Of a stretch of 64,000 nucleotides of DNA, positions 32,271 to 41,202 are shown one piece after another. The stretch is from Fibrobacter sp. UWB4. Lineage in GTDB: Bacteria; Fibrobacterota; Fibrobacteria; Fibrobacterales; Fibrobacteraceae. Within the stretch, counting starts at the first letter, position 1. Each line of letters starts with the position of its first letter. The DNA is taken from contig NZ_MWQI01000004.1 of NCBI RefSeq assembly GCF_002210345.1, positions 1 to 64,000 on the forward strand, in the 5' to 3' direction. The translations under genes were made by a program, and so were the position numbers. The notes under the pieces were generated by a model, which saw only the letters and a list, made by a program, of their open reading frames with translations, was not told where the DNA came from and did no database searches.

Positions 32271-32298
32271 CGTCATCCTGACGCCGAAGGCGGAAGAC
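32271..32298. repeat. REP-like repeat, CATCCTGA type
   Basis: CGTCATCCTGACGCCGAAGG then CGGAAGAC. This is a truncated copy matching 19470-19502, starting 1 bp after the ATPase stop codon. Confidence 0.65.
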
Positions 32299-32390
32299 AA
32301 CCTCAAAAGGCGAGTGTTGCAGCCTTGCTTGCATGGATATAACCGAGCCTAAGAGGTTGGGGCTTGCCCCATCCAGTTATTTCTTGTTTT

Positions 32391-32423
32391 AAGTATTCCC
32401 TTTGCTTTAGGGAATACTTTTTT
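32391..32423 (+). terminator. Terminator of the P-type ATPase transcript
   Basis: A 10-bp perfect stem (32391-32400 with 32410-32419), a 9-nt loop and a T-run. Confidence 0.85.
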
Positions 32424-32572
32424 GATTTTACTCGGTTATAATTATTGAGGAATGTTGATTCTTGCGTTGTTTGTCGCTTTGTATGTACAAAGATGATGTA
32501 AAGAATCTATATTACTATTTTTTTTTAGTCAAGAAAATGCTTGTTCAGTACGTTGCGTGAAAGGTTAAATAG

Positions 32573-33652
32573 ATGCTTAGTGCAAATGAAAAAGACAAAG
32601 AAGGTTGGATTGCGGATGATAATGCTGCTTTTTTATCATTAAAAACGGCTTTGCATGCCTATTTTGAAACCTATAGAGTTTCGTTTGAAGAATCTCAAAA
32701 TCCAATTAAAATTTCCAAATTGGCCAAACCAGGAAAGTTTGATAGTAATCTATACAAGTCACTCTATTTTACAACAATAACTCAATTTCAAAATTTTTTC
32801 GAATTGATTTTGAAAGATGCTCTTAGAAAAATAGATGAATTATTTGCTGTGAAATGGAATGAAAAGTTTACAGCATCTTTGTACAGGAAAATAAAAAGTA
32901 AAGAACTTTGTTCTGATGTCTTTTGTCAATCAATTGAGTTTTCTGAGGCGTTGAAAAGATTAAAAATTATTCAAAAAGAAAATCCGAAGGATGATGTTAT
33001 CAAAAAAATAGAGTTTCTTTTGGTTAAAGAAAATGATGAAACTCTGGATTTTTTGAATGATTTAAGAAATCGTATATGGCATAGGGGGTTGTATTATCTT
33101 TTTTATCCAAAATTAGATTGTTTTATTTGCGGGAAAATTCTTCCCCTTGTTAAACAGGTAACGGACTTAGATTGGTATTCGGAAAATAAAGAGTGGATTT
33201 ATAAGAATCTTGCATGTGATATTGATCCGATTAATTCTTTAATTAGTGAAATTAGTAAACGTCCTATAAATTACGAAAAAATAGCTCTGTTGAAGGAAAT
33301 GGGGCGTGCTGCTTATCATAATCCAATAATTCAATTAGATGATAATTGTTCTCCTTTAGAAAGGGGGCTCAAAGTAAATTGTAATCGTGAAAAAATGAAG
33401 TATGTGAATGTGAAAGTAGCGGCTGTTCGTAATGAGCTTTTATCAGGAGTTTATATTTGTCCTGTTTGTGGACAGGAAACTTTATTGAAATATGAATTAG
33501 ATGATACATCTTACGATGGACGTGCGTACTATCCTCATTTTATTCCTGAAAAACTTAAATGTGAAACATGTTCTTTTGAAATTAGATCAAATATAGAGGA
33601 CTTAAGCCTTTGTAATATTAACTGCAAAAATTTTTGGAGTGACCATACATAG
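32573..33652 (+). CDS. HEPN-like protein with C-terminal zinc ribbon
   Basis: A 359-aa, very AT-rich gene, unlike its neighbours, so probably transferred. The middle has LNDLRNRIWHRG near residue 165, giving the R-x4-H motif of HEPN domains. The C-terminal part carries a CxxC (CPVC near 295) and a second CxxC (CETC near 330), forming a likely zinc ribbon. The N-terminal part is helical with no recognised motif. HEPN proteins of this sort often belong to phage-defence or toxin systems. It stands alone upstream of a convergent Fic gene. AAAGG lies before the ATG. Confidence 0.7.
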   Translation: MLSANEKDKEGWIADDNAAFLSLKTALHAYFETYRVSFEESQNPIKISKLAKPGKFDSNLYKSLYFTTITQFQNFFELILKDALRKIDELFAVKWNEKFTASLYRKIKSKELCSDVFCQSIEFSEALKRLKIIQKENPKDDVIKKIEFLLVKENDETLDFLNDLRNRIWHRGLYYLFYPKLDCFICGKILPLVKQVTDLDWYSENKEWIYKNLACDIDPINSLISEISKRPINYEKIALLKEMGRAAYHNPIIQLDDNCSPLERGLKVNCNREKMKYVNVKVAAVRNELLSGVYICPVCGQETLLKYELDDTSYDGRAYYPHFIPEKLKCETCSFEIRSNIEDLSLCNINCKNFWSDHT

Positions 33653-33666
33653 TTAAGAGTATTTGG

Positions 33667-34740
33667 TCAAATCGATGGTACGATGAATACGTGCCAAGAG
33701 CCTTCTTCTTTCCCTTTTTCGATGTAATGTTTGTTGAGGAGGTGCTGAACGAGTTTATTGACTGCTGAAATTTGAATACCCAATTTACGCTGTATATCTG
33801 CTAGTGACAATACGGGCTCGCTTTGCATCAATTCCAAAATTTTGCTGTAGTTCGGCGAACGGAACTCAATGCATTCTCCGTCATACCACCAGATGCTTTC
33901 TCCGTGTTTGATGAGAAAACGGACATCTGCGTCGATTTCTTGTGCAACCATGTTGCGGAAATATTTGAGGAACGGAGCGATGGCTTTGATGGATGCGTTT
34001 GCGCCAGAACTAGGTGCTGCCCCCACCGCTAAATCAGCGGCGTGCAGTGCTTCTAGGTATTCTTCTTTTTTTCGGCTACGGACCACGACCATGGGGATGT
34101 CGTGTTTTGCCAAAATGTAATTGACGAGTAGTCGAGCAATTCGACCGTTGCCATCTTCGAACGGATGAATTCTGATGTAGCGATAGTGAAATAGCGCCGC
34201 TAATTCTACAGGCGACAACTTGCCTTCTTTTTCGGCGTTATTGTACCAATCGACTAGATCTGTCATCATCGCGGGTGTTTCTTCTGGGGAGGCGTAGTCG
34301 AACCGGTCTCCATATCGTGTGATGACGCTGTTTGGGCGAGTTTTGTATTGCCCTGCATGAACGACATACCCGACTTGCATTCCTCCAGGAAGTTCGCGAT
34401 GGACGGCATAGTCTTCGCGCAACAGAGTGTGATGTAAGCCTCTTATGAAATTTTGCGTGAGAGGGGTTTCCTTGACGCGAGACTCCGCTACCATCATCTT
34501 GAGCGAAACTTCGCTAGCGACCATCTCCTGCACGCTTCGCACATTCGCTTCGCCGATGACCTTCCCAAAAAGCAGAAGAATTTCCGTCTGTCCGTAAGTG
34601 AGCGTGTTGCCTTCAATGTGGTTGCTGTTGTAGTTGAAATCAACCGAAAAACGGCGGGCAAGACGGGTCTTGTCCTCTTCCGAAATCGGCTGGAGTGCTT
34701 TCCATGCGTTAAGGGCTTTTTCTAGGGTCAGGTATCGCAT
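33667..34740 (-). CDS. Fic-domain protein (AMP transferase family)
   Basis: A 357-aa protein with the complete Fic motif HPFEDGNGRIAR near residue 192, including the catalytic histidine. It also has an N-terminal NHIEGNTLTYGQT segment of the Fic_N type and a C-terminal winged-helix region (LSLADIQRKLGIQISAVNKLVQHLL). The N-terminal S/T-x-x-x-E-G/N pattern (SNHIEGN) is the usual inhibitory helix of class II Fic proteins. It probably AMPylates a protein target; the target is unknown. It is a single gene, convergent with the HEPN-like gene. Confidence 0.88.
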   Translation of the reverse strand: MRYLTLEKALNAWKALQPISEEDKTRLARRFSVDFNYNSNHIEGNTLTYGQTEILLLFGKVIGEANVRSVQEMVASEVSLKMMVAESRVKETPLTQNFIRGLHHTLLREDYAVHRELPGGMQVGYVVHAGQYKTRPNSVITRYGDRFDYASPEETPAMMTDLVDWYNNAEKEGKLSPVELAALFHYRYIRIHPFEDGNGRIARLLVNYILAKHDIPMVVVRSRKKEEYLEALHAADLAVGAAPSSGANASIKAIAPFLKYFRNMVAQEIDADVRFLIKHGESIWWYDGECIEFRSPNYSKILELMQSEPVLSLADIQRKLGIQISAVNKLVQHLLNKHYIEKGKEEGSWHVFIVPSI

Positions 34741-34918
34741 AATTTTAAATATAATTAAAATATTTGCGAAAAGGTAGCTGAATGACTACCTTTTTAGCAA
34801 AATTTATGAAATGTAAAGCTGAAAAAAGTGGTATTTTACCACTTTTGCAAAAAAAATGTTCTTAGCACGAGATGGCGATCCCCGAACTAGTCGGGGATGA
34901 CATCGTTAGCTGACTTGC

Positions 34919-37276
34919 TTATTTGCGTTTCTCTCTCCCATACGGCTTGGTGACGTACACGAGGGCGGTGGTGAGCGTGTAGTCGGCGACGAGGGCGGCG
35001 GCAAGGCCGATGATGGAAAGTAATCCGACGTTGTGCAGTGCGCCCATGGGGCTGAAGATGAACACGAAGAACATCGCGCAGAGAATGAATGTCGTCATGC
35101 CCATCGTCTTTCCGATTTCGCGGTAAGAAAGCAACAGCGCTTTTTTGTAGCTGCCCGTGCGTTCGTAACCGTATTTGATGTGGTTATTCATGTGGATGGT
35201 ATCGTCAACGGCGATGCCCAAAATCATCGGCATTACAATCATTGTTATCATGTCAAGCGGCATCCCCGAATAGCCCATGACGCCACCGATCAAAAGCACG
35301 GGGGCCACGTTTGGAATCATGCCGATGAGGCCCGCCTTGATGCTCCCGAATGCGAGAATCATCATGATAGCGATGATGACAAATGAACCTCCGAACGAAC
35401 GTAACAGTCCATTGACGAGCTTGCCGTTCATTTCGGCATAGTTTACGACTTCACCGACGATTGAAGTTTTGGCGTCCGGGAAGATTTGGGCGGCGTACGA
35501 TTTGGCGGAATCGAGATCCTCGACGATTTTCTTGGCGTCGTACCCGGAGAGTTCTATGTGGATAAATGTTGTTTTATAGTCTTCGTCCATGCGTTCAAAG
35601 AGCGCGTCGGCATCTGAAATTTCGTAGAGGAACAGCAGCTGCGTGAGCATGTCCTGCGCATCGGGAATTTTGTAGTATTCCGTGCTGTCAGCGTTAAGTG
35701 TGCGGTTCATTTCTTTTACGAGTCGCGTGACGGATTGAACGCGGGGCTTGTCGCCTGAAATTTTTGTGAGCTGGAGCGTACCGAGCTTTTGTTCTAGCGT
35801 TTCGATGCGCTTCATGTTGACGGGATTTTTCAGCGCGTCGCTTTCGTTGAATTCAACCATCACGTTGAAATCGTAAAGGCTTCCGAGCTTGCCGCTGAGC
35901 ATGTCCATAAGCCTTGTGACGAACGGAATTTTTTCGCCCATCGTTTTTGTGTAGTCCATGTTTACATCGATGTTCATCACGCCTGGAATTTGCGCTAGCA
36001 TTATGGCGGCAGAAATGGTGGCGATGATGCCGCTATGCCTGCAAACTTTGCGTCCGAAAAATTCAAAGAGAATGTCTGCCTTGGTTGCGCCAGCGGCTTT
36101 TACTTCTGTCGGGTCGGGCTTTGCGTTTTTGCCGAAGCTCATAAGAATCGGAATTAAGATGATGACGTACAGGTAAACCATGAAGACGATGCCTGCCGAA
36201 ATGCCGCCAATCCAGCGAATCGGGCGGATGCCTGCGAACAGGAACGAAATCAGCGAGGCAACGGTGGTGATGACAGTAAAGAGGATCGGCCAGCCAGTTT
36301 CTTCGACGGCGTTTATCACAGATTCGCGGCGGTTGCCCGTGCGCCTAAAGTGCATGCGGAACGAATTGATGTAATGGATGGAATAGCCGACCGAAAGTGC
36401 CATGCCTAAAAGTATAGGAAGCGCGACCATGCTTTCGTCGCCGACGATACCGAGCCAAGCGTTTACGCCGAGTACGGATGCGATGCCTCCGACGGTTGCA
36501 ATGGCAGGGACGATGACTCCGCGCAAAGAGCGTACGAATAAAATAAGGCATGCAAGCATGACGGCGAAGCCGAAGATAATGCGCATAGCGCATTCACGCG
36601 AGATGACTTCGTTTTCTTCCATTTCGGTGTAGCTCATGCCGGTCGGCAAGAACTGGAATTTATCGCTTTGGAATTCTTCGGAGAGGATGACGTTGCGAGC
36701 GAATGGAGCAATGCTGTCTTTACCGAAATCAACGCCGCCTTCGTACGATTTTAACGAGAGAATAACCCATGTTTCTTTGGCGTCGTCAGAGACGATGTTG
36801 TTTACCAGCGATTCACGGCTCATGATGAGCGATTTCTTGGCGGCGAGTTGTGCTGAATCTGTCGGGATGCCGCTTTCGAACGGGTCAATGACTTCAAAGC
36901 CCTCATCGTTCGCGATAGGGATGGATAAGTTGTGCGTGAGCGAAACGACGCGGTCGGCGTAAGGGACTTCGTTTTCGAGGCGCTTGGAAAGTCGGTCAAT
37001 GGCGCTTAAAACTTCGGGTGCAAAAACATCGTTAGCACGGACCATCACCATATAGCCGTCATCGCTGCCGAAAACGTCATTGAAGTGCGCTTGGTCGATT
37101 TTGACTTTGTCCCAGTCGTCGAACCATTCTTCTTCGCTGGCTGTCATTTGCAGTTGTGGAAGTCCGAGGCATGCGGCGAGAGTCACGAGAATTGTTACAA
37201 GTAAAATCAGCCAACGGAATTTGATTTGAAAACGCCCCAGACGGGCGAAAACTTTATTAACGCGAGAAACTTGCAT
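34919..37276 (-). CDS. RND-superfamily exporter, MMPL/patched type
   Basis: A 785-aa inner-membrane protein with the duplicated RND plan: one N-terminal helix, a large periplasmic loop, five helices, then the same again. The conserved GMALSVGYSIHYINSF and GIAVDDTIHMNNH segments carry the membrane acidic and histidine positions typical of hopanoid/lipid-type MMPL exporters. Start 37276 was chosen because GGGGAGG lies 4 nt upstream; the frame extends 27 codons further without a signal. The cargo is likely a lipid or other hydrophobic compound. It is a single gene. Confidence 0.87.
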   Translation of the reverse strand: MQVSRVNKVFARLGRFQIKFRWLILLVTILVTLAACLGLPQLQMTASEEEWFDDWDKVKIDQAHFNDVFGSDDGYMVMVRANDVFAPEVLSAIDRLSKRLENEVPYADRVVSLTHNLSIPIANDEGFEVIDPFESGIPTDSAQLAAKKSLIMSRESLVNNIVSDDAKETWVILSLKSYEGGVDFGKDSIAPFARNVILSEEFQSDKFQFLPTGMSYTEMEENEVISRECAMRIIFGFAVMLACLILFVRSLRGVIVPAIATVGGIASVLGVNAWLGIVGDESMVALPILLGMALSVGYSIHYINSFRMHFRRTGNRRESVINAVEETGWPILFTVITTVASLISFLFAGIRPIRWIGGISAGIVFMVYLYVIILIPILMSFGKNAKPDPTEVKAAGATKADILFEFFGRKVCRHSGIIATISAAIMLAQIPGVMNIDVNMDYTKTMGEKIPFVTRLMDMLSGKLGSLYDFNVMVEFNESDALKNPVNMKRIETLEQKLGTLQLTKISGDKPRVQSVTRLVKEMNRTLNADSTEYYKIPDAQDMLTQLLFLYEISDADALFERMDEDYKTTFIHIELSGYDAKKIVEDLDSAKSYAAQIFPDAKTSIVGEVVNYAEMNGKLVNGLLRSFGGSFVIIAIMMILAFGSIKAGLIGMIPNVAPVLLIGGVMGYSGMPLDMITMIVMPMILGIAVDDTIHMNNHIKYGYERTGSYKKALLLSYREIGKTMGMTTFILCAMFFVFIFSPMGALHNVGLLSIIGLAAALVADYTLTTALVYVTKPYGREKRK

Positions 37277-37476
37277 GTTTCCTCCCCAAAATTTTGCGCG
37301 AAAATAATATAACGAGTTGAGTTTTTCTACTCCATTCGGACGCGGAAAAAACTGCAATGCTTATATATCTGTGCTAAAAGTTAAGCAAGGCTAAATTACG
37401 TCTAAATGGAGTAGATTTTTATAAAGAAATTTCTCTATTTTCGCTCAAAAAAGCATCCGCAATCGGAACAGTGTAA

Positions 37477-37560
37477 GGAGATGCCCTCCCCATACGCGGA
37501 TCATGATCACATAAGTGCTGAAGCACTAAGTGATCAAAGGGCTCTGAGGCGGGTATGACA
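37477..37560. repeat. 84-bp palindromic repeat, copy 2
   Basis: Same length as the element at 22974-23057, with about 6 differences. It sits directly upstream of the ECF S-component gene, within its likely promoter or leader. Confidence 0.8.
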
Positions 37561-37588
37561 ATTTCGAAAGCGTAACAGGATCTTGAAA

Positions 37589-38194
37589 ATGAGAACTACT
37601 GGTAAAAAATCTTCGAATACGCTGGTGCGTGACCTCGTGAACGTGGGCATTTTTGGTGCACTTTACCTTGTTCTTTCTGGACTTGGAGCGAGTATCGGTT
37701 TTATTCCTGCGTTTATTGTGGTTTCCACATGCGTAGTGAGCTTGGTGACGAGCGTCCCGCTATTCCTTTTCTTTTCGAAAGTCGAAAGACCTTTACTTTG
37801 CTGTGTGCTACTTTGTACGCTTTTCGGAATTGTCATGATAATCTCTGGTCACGGAATTTCTTTTGGTTTGCTTTGCGTGGTGTATGGCGTTTTGGCGGGC
37901 CTTTGCTTAAAGCTGTTCCATAAAAATTTTGTCGGTTGCCTGCTTGCTAATGTGATGATAAGTTTTGTACCTTCTTCGATGATGATTCCGCTTTGGTCTT
38001 CGACCGAAGAATATTTGGCATATTGCAGTTCTATTTGTGATAAGGCTTATATTGCTCATTTGGCGGAGCTTTCTAGCAGCTATTGGCCTTTGATTGGTCT
38101 TTTTGGATTTGGTGCCGCAGGTGGTGTGGTGGGTGGCTTTATTGCTCGTCGCATGATGAAAAAGCATTTTGAACGCATCGGACTTGCAAAATAG
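37589..38194 (+). CDS. ECF transporter S component, MptD/TIGR02185-like
   Basis: A 201-aa integral membrane protein with six hydrophobic segments. It matches the general pattern of the MptD-type substrate-binding S components (RDLVNVGIFGALYLV near the N-terminus, FGFGAAGGVVGGFIARRMMKKHF at the end). It binds the substrate of an ECF vitamin-type importer; the substrate is unknown. The start at ATG 37589 has AGGA 8 nt upstream; a TTG two codons earlier is less likely. It begins an operon with EcfT and a fused EcfA. Confidence 0.82.
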   Translation: MRTTGKKSSNTLVRDLVNVGIFGALYLVLSGLGASIGFIPAFIVVSTCVVSLVTSVPLFLFFSKVERPLLCCVLLCTLFGIVMIISGHGISFGLLCVVYGVLAGLCLKLFHKNFVGCLLANVMISFVPSSMMIPLWSSTEEYLAYCSSICDKAYIAHLAELSSSYWPLIGLFGFGAAGGVVGGFIARRMMKKHFERIGLAK

Positions 38195-38945
38195 CGTCAT
38201 TGCGAGGAACGAAGTGACGAAGCAATCTAGGAATCTTGCGTTTGCATTAGACCCGCGCACAAAACTGTTTTTAGCTGTGGTGGCAAATGGGATGATTTTT
38301 TCCGCTCCGCTAGTTTATAGTTTATTAATGGTTGTTGTTGCATCTATTTTACTTTTGCTTGAGGGAAAGTGGAAATTTGTTTGCACTTTCTTTTTTGTTT
38401 ATTTGACTGCTGGCTTTTTCTTTGATTTTGTGAAAAATTTGGATATTGGTACCTCGGGTACGATAATTCTTGCGTCGTTGTTTTTGATGTACCGTATTAT
38501 GCCGGCCTGCGCTGTGCTTTATTATGTGATAACAACTACCAAGGTCAATGAATTTTTGGCATGCATGTCGCGAATGCATGTTTCGAACAAGGTGACGATA
38601 CCCTTGATTGTGATGATTCGATTTTTCCCGACGGTGTATGATGAATCCCGTGCGATTGGCAATGCCATGAGAATGCGCGGAATTCGCTTGTTCAGTTTGC
38701 GGACGCTGAAAAATCCGGTGGCGTTTCTTGAATATCGACTAGTTCCACTTTTGGTTTCTATTACGAAAATTGGTGATGAACTTTCGATTGCCGCAGTAAC
38801 GCGTGGACTCTCGACAGAAACAAAACGCACCTGCGTTGCAAAAATTGGGTTCCGCTGGGCGGATGCTGTTGTAATTGCATATTGCATTGCTGTTGTTTTG
38901 TTTTATGTCATTCCCGGTTTAACCGGGAATCTCCCTTCCGTATAG
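38169..38945 (+). CDS. ecfT: ECF transporter T component
   Basis: A 258-aa membrane scaffold of the ECF importer. It has the usual FALDPRTKLFLAV start of the conserved domain and the MRMRGIRLF (Ala/Arg-Gly coupling helix) segment that contacts the ATPases. Both ends carry repeat DNA: the first ~25 codons include a REP-like element read as SVIARNEVTKQS, and the last codons read a second repeat as VIPGLTGNLPSV. No ATG exists before the conserved domain. The listed TTG start overlaps the S gene, so the true start is uncertain. Confidence 0.82.
   Translation: MNASDLQNSVIARNEVTKQSRNLAFALDPRTKLFLAVVANGMIFSAPLVYSLLMVVVASILLLLEGKWKFVCTFFFVYLTAGFFFDFVKNLDIGTSGTIILASLFLMYRIMPACAVLYYVITTTKVNEFLACMSRMHVSNKVTIPLIVMIRFFPTVYDESRAIGNAMRMRGIRLFSLRTLKNPVAFLEYRLVPLLVSITKIGDELSIAAVTRGLSTETKRTCVAKIGFRWADAVVIAYCIAVVLFYVIPGLTGNLPSV
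38195..38229. repeat. REP-like repeat at the S/T gene junction
   Basis: Starts CGTCATTGCGAG and ends GAAGCAATCTA, the same family as 22227-22261. It begins at the base after the S-gene stop and is translated in the ecfT frame. Confidence 0.8.
38906..38937. repeat. REP-like repeat encoding the EcfT C-terminus
   Basis: A perfect stem, ATTCCCGG (38910-38917) with CCGGGAAT (38923-38930). It is the same family as 39832-39864, and supplies the last residues of EcfT and the area of its stop codon. Confidence 0.8.
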
Positions 38946-38956
38946 CATTGAAAAGA

Positions 38957-39008
38957 AGATGCCCGCTTACTTCGACATTGCTCAGCACAGGCTCTAGCGG
39001 GCATGACA
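38957..39008. repeat. REP-like repeat, GATGCCCG/CGGGCATGACA type
   Basis: Outer arms ATGCCCGCT and AGCGGGCAT flank a spacer containing TTCGACATTGCTCAGCACAG. It lies between ecfT and the ATPase gene and shares its ends with 22974 and 39781. Confidence 0.75.
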
Positions 39009-39018
39009 AGGTGGAAAA

Positions 39019-40521
39019 ATGAACATCTCCCTAAAAAATATTTCCTTTTCTTACTCTGATTCCCTTGACGATGCGATTCTCAAAAACTTGAATCTGGAAA
39101 TTCGTTCGGGCGAGTGTGTTGTGCTGGCGGGGGAGTCGGGCTGCGGGAAGACGACGATTTCAAAACTCATTAACGGTTTGATTCCGCATTACCATTCGGG
39201 AACGATGGATGGCGATGTATTGCTCGGTGGCAAGAATACCTCCGATATGACGCTTGCTGAAATTTCAAGAGTCGTGGGTTCTGTTTTCCAAAATCCGCGT
39301 TCGCAGTTTTTCAACATTGATACGGATTGCGAACTTGCTTTTGGCTGCGAAAATTTGGGAATCGATCCCGAAGAAATCAAGCAGCGTGTGGAGAATGTTG
39401 TTCAGGAATTTCATTTAGAGCATTTGCTTGGCCGTAGCATTTTTAACCTTTCGGGCGGTGAAAAACAGAAAATCGCGTGTGCGTCTGTTTCGGCAACGGG
39501 CCCTGAAATTTTTGTGCTGGATGAACCTTCTGCAAATCTGGATCTCAAGACGATTGTGGATTTGAAGGAAATTGTTTCGCGATGGAAAAAGGCGGGGAAG
39601 ACGGTCGTTATTGTGGAACATCGCCTTTATTATTTGCGTGATGTCGCCGATAGAATTTGCTATGTGAAGGACGGACAAATTGCGTACGAATGGACTCCGG
39701 CAGAACTTGAAGCAAAAGGCGCTGCATACGCATCGAGCCTTGGACTCCGATGCATGAATCTAGGGATGTTGAGTGAAAATGGAGATGCCCGTTTTCACGG
39801 GCATGACAAGCTTGTGATGGATGTTCAAAATTGTCATTCCCGGCTCGACCGGGAATCTCCTTCTTCGACCGAATCTATAACATTCGCCAATCTCACTTTC
39901 TCTTACCATCGCAAGCATCCAATTCTCGATATTGACCGTCTTGAACTCCCGTGTGGGCAAATTACGGCGCTGATTGGTCATAACGGTGCTGGCAAATCGA
40001 CGCTTGCGCAAGTATTGTGCGGATTGCAGGGCTCCTGGCGTCAAAAACGTGCGGCTCGCAAGCGTGGCACATACTTGATTATGCAAGATGTGAACCACCA
40101 GCTTTTTACCGAAAGTGTTCTGGACGAGGTTTTGCTGGGCATGAAACCGCAAAATGAAAAACTTGCTCTTGAAATTCTTGATGGACTCAATCTTCAGCAA
40201 TATGCGGACAATCATCCGATGGCACTTTCGGGCGGGCAAAAACAGCGTGTCGCTGTAGCGAGCGGAATTTCGAGCGGGTGCGATGTCGTTGTGTTTGATG
40301 AACCCACAAGCGGTCTTGACTATCGGCAAATGCTTGCTGTTTCTGCAACGCTTAAAAATCTTGCCACCAGCGGAAAAACGCTACTCGTGATTACGCATGA
40401 CCCTGAATTTATTTTAAACAGTTGCCAATCCGTGATTCGTTTGGAACACGGAAAAATCGTGGAACAGTATCCGCTGTTAGGGAACGAAAAGCAGTTTATC
40501 AAGACGATGACGGAGTTGTAA
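39019..40521 (+). CDS. ecfA: Fused double ATPase of the ECF transporter
   Basis: A 500-aa protein with two ABC ATPase domains that power the ECF importer. Domain 1 (~1-235) has GESGCGKTT near 35, LSGGEKQK near 145 and a Walker B FVLDEPS. Domain 2 (~290-500) has GHNGAGKST, LSGGQKQR and VVFDEPTSGLD. Between them (residues ~250-285) two palindromic repeats are translated as GDARFHGHDK and CHSRLDRESPSS, so the interdomain linker is built from repeat DNA. It follows ecfT in the operon. Confidence 0.92.
   Translation: MNISLKNISFSYSDSLDDAILKNLNLEIRSGECVVLAGESGCGKTTISKLINGLIPHYHSGTMDGDVLLGGKNTSDMTLAEISRVVGSVFQNPRSQFFNIDTDCELAFGCENLGIDPEEIKQRVENVVQEFHLEHLLGRSIFNLSGGEKQKIACASVSATGPEIFVLDEPSANLDLKTIVDLKEIVSRWKKAGKTVVIVEHRLYYLRDVADRICYVKDGQIAYEWTPAELEAKGAAYASSLGLRCMNLGMLSENGDARFHGHDKLVMDVQNCHSRLDRESPSSTESITFANLTFSYHRKHPILDIDRLELPCGQITALIGHNGAGKSTLAQVLCGLQGSWRQKRAARKRGTYLIMQDVNHQLFTESVLDEVLLGMKPQNEKLALEILDGLNLQQYADNHPMALSGGQKQRVAVASGISSGCDVVVFDEPTSGLDYRQMLAVSATLKNLATSGKTLLVITHDPEFILNSCQSVIRLEHGKIVEQYPLLGNEKQFIKTMTEL
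39781..39810. repeat. Repeat in ecfA linker, ATGCCCG type
   Basis: Stem ATGCCCG (39785-39791) with CGGGCAT (39798-39804). It is translated in frame about residues 255-264. Confidence 0.85.
39832..39864. repeat. Repeat in ecfA linker, ATTCCCGG type
   Basis: Stem ATTCCCGG (39836-39843) with CCGGGAAT (39849-39856), in frame at about residues 272-282. It nearly matches the copy ending ecfT. Confidence 0.85.
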
Positions 40522-40571
40522 TCGTATCAGATGCCGAAAATTATGTATAATTCCTAAAAAAGGAATTGTGC

Positions 40572-41189
40572 ATGAAACAAGTTTTTGACATTGCCGAATT
40601 GAAATGGACTCGCGAGCCTGCAACTTACAAAGTTGGCAAGGATGAAATTTGCGTCATGACCGAGCCTCACACGGATCTTTGGCAAAGGACATATTACCAT
40701 TTTCGCAATGACAATGCGTCGGTTCTTCAGATTGAAACGGATGAAAAATTTTTCTCATTTGTCGTGAAGACGGATTTTTCCGAAAGCCATCATCGCTTTG
40801 ATCAATGCGGAATCGCTATGTATCTTGATTCTGAAAATTGGTTGAAAGCATCTGTTGAATACGAAAATGAAAAATTCCAGCATCTTGGTTCGGTTGTTAC
40901 CAATCACGGCTATTCCGATTGGGCTACGACCGCCATTAGTGCTGAAGTTAAAACAATGTGGTTCCGCTTTAGCCGTCGAGAAAGTGACTATTGCATAGAA
41001 TGTTCGCAAGATGGAAAAAACTTCACGCAAATGCGCATTTGCCATATGTGGGAAGGTGCTGGTAAAATCCGCTTTGGTATTTACGCTTGCAGCCCTGAGG
41101 ATTCCTCGTTCATGGCAAAATTTTCAGACTTTGCATTGACAGAATGTCTGTGGAAGGCTCACGACGGGCAACAACCGGATTGTCCTTAA
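40572..41189 (+). CDS. DUF1349 family protein
   Basis: A 205-aa cytoplasmic protein with the DUF1349 (concanavalin A-like) pattern: FVVKTDFSESHHRFDQCGIAMYLDSENWLKASVEYEN and later VTNHGYSDWAT. Its members have a jelly-roll fold and unclear function, some annotated as regulation of enolase 1. The ATG at 40572 has AAGGA 7 nt upstream. It is convergent with the AraC-type gene and probably independent of the ECF operon. Confidence 0.83.
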   Translation: MKQVFDIAELKWTREPATYKVGKDEICVMTEPHTDLWQRTYYHFRNDNASVLQIETDEKFFSFVVKTDFSESHHRFDQCGIAMYLDSENWLKASVEYENEKFQHLGSVVTNHGYSDWATTAISAEVKTMWFRFSRRESDYCIECSQDGKNFTQMRICHMWEGAGKIRFGIYACSPEDSSFMAKFSDFALTECLWKAHDGQQPDCP

Positions 41190-41202
41190 TTTTAGAAACA
41201 GC

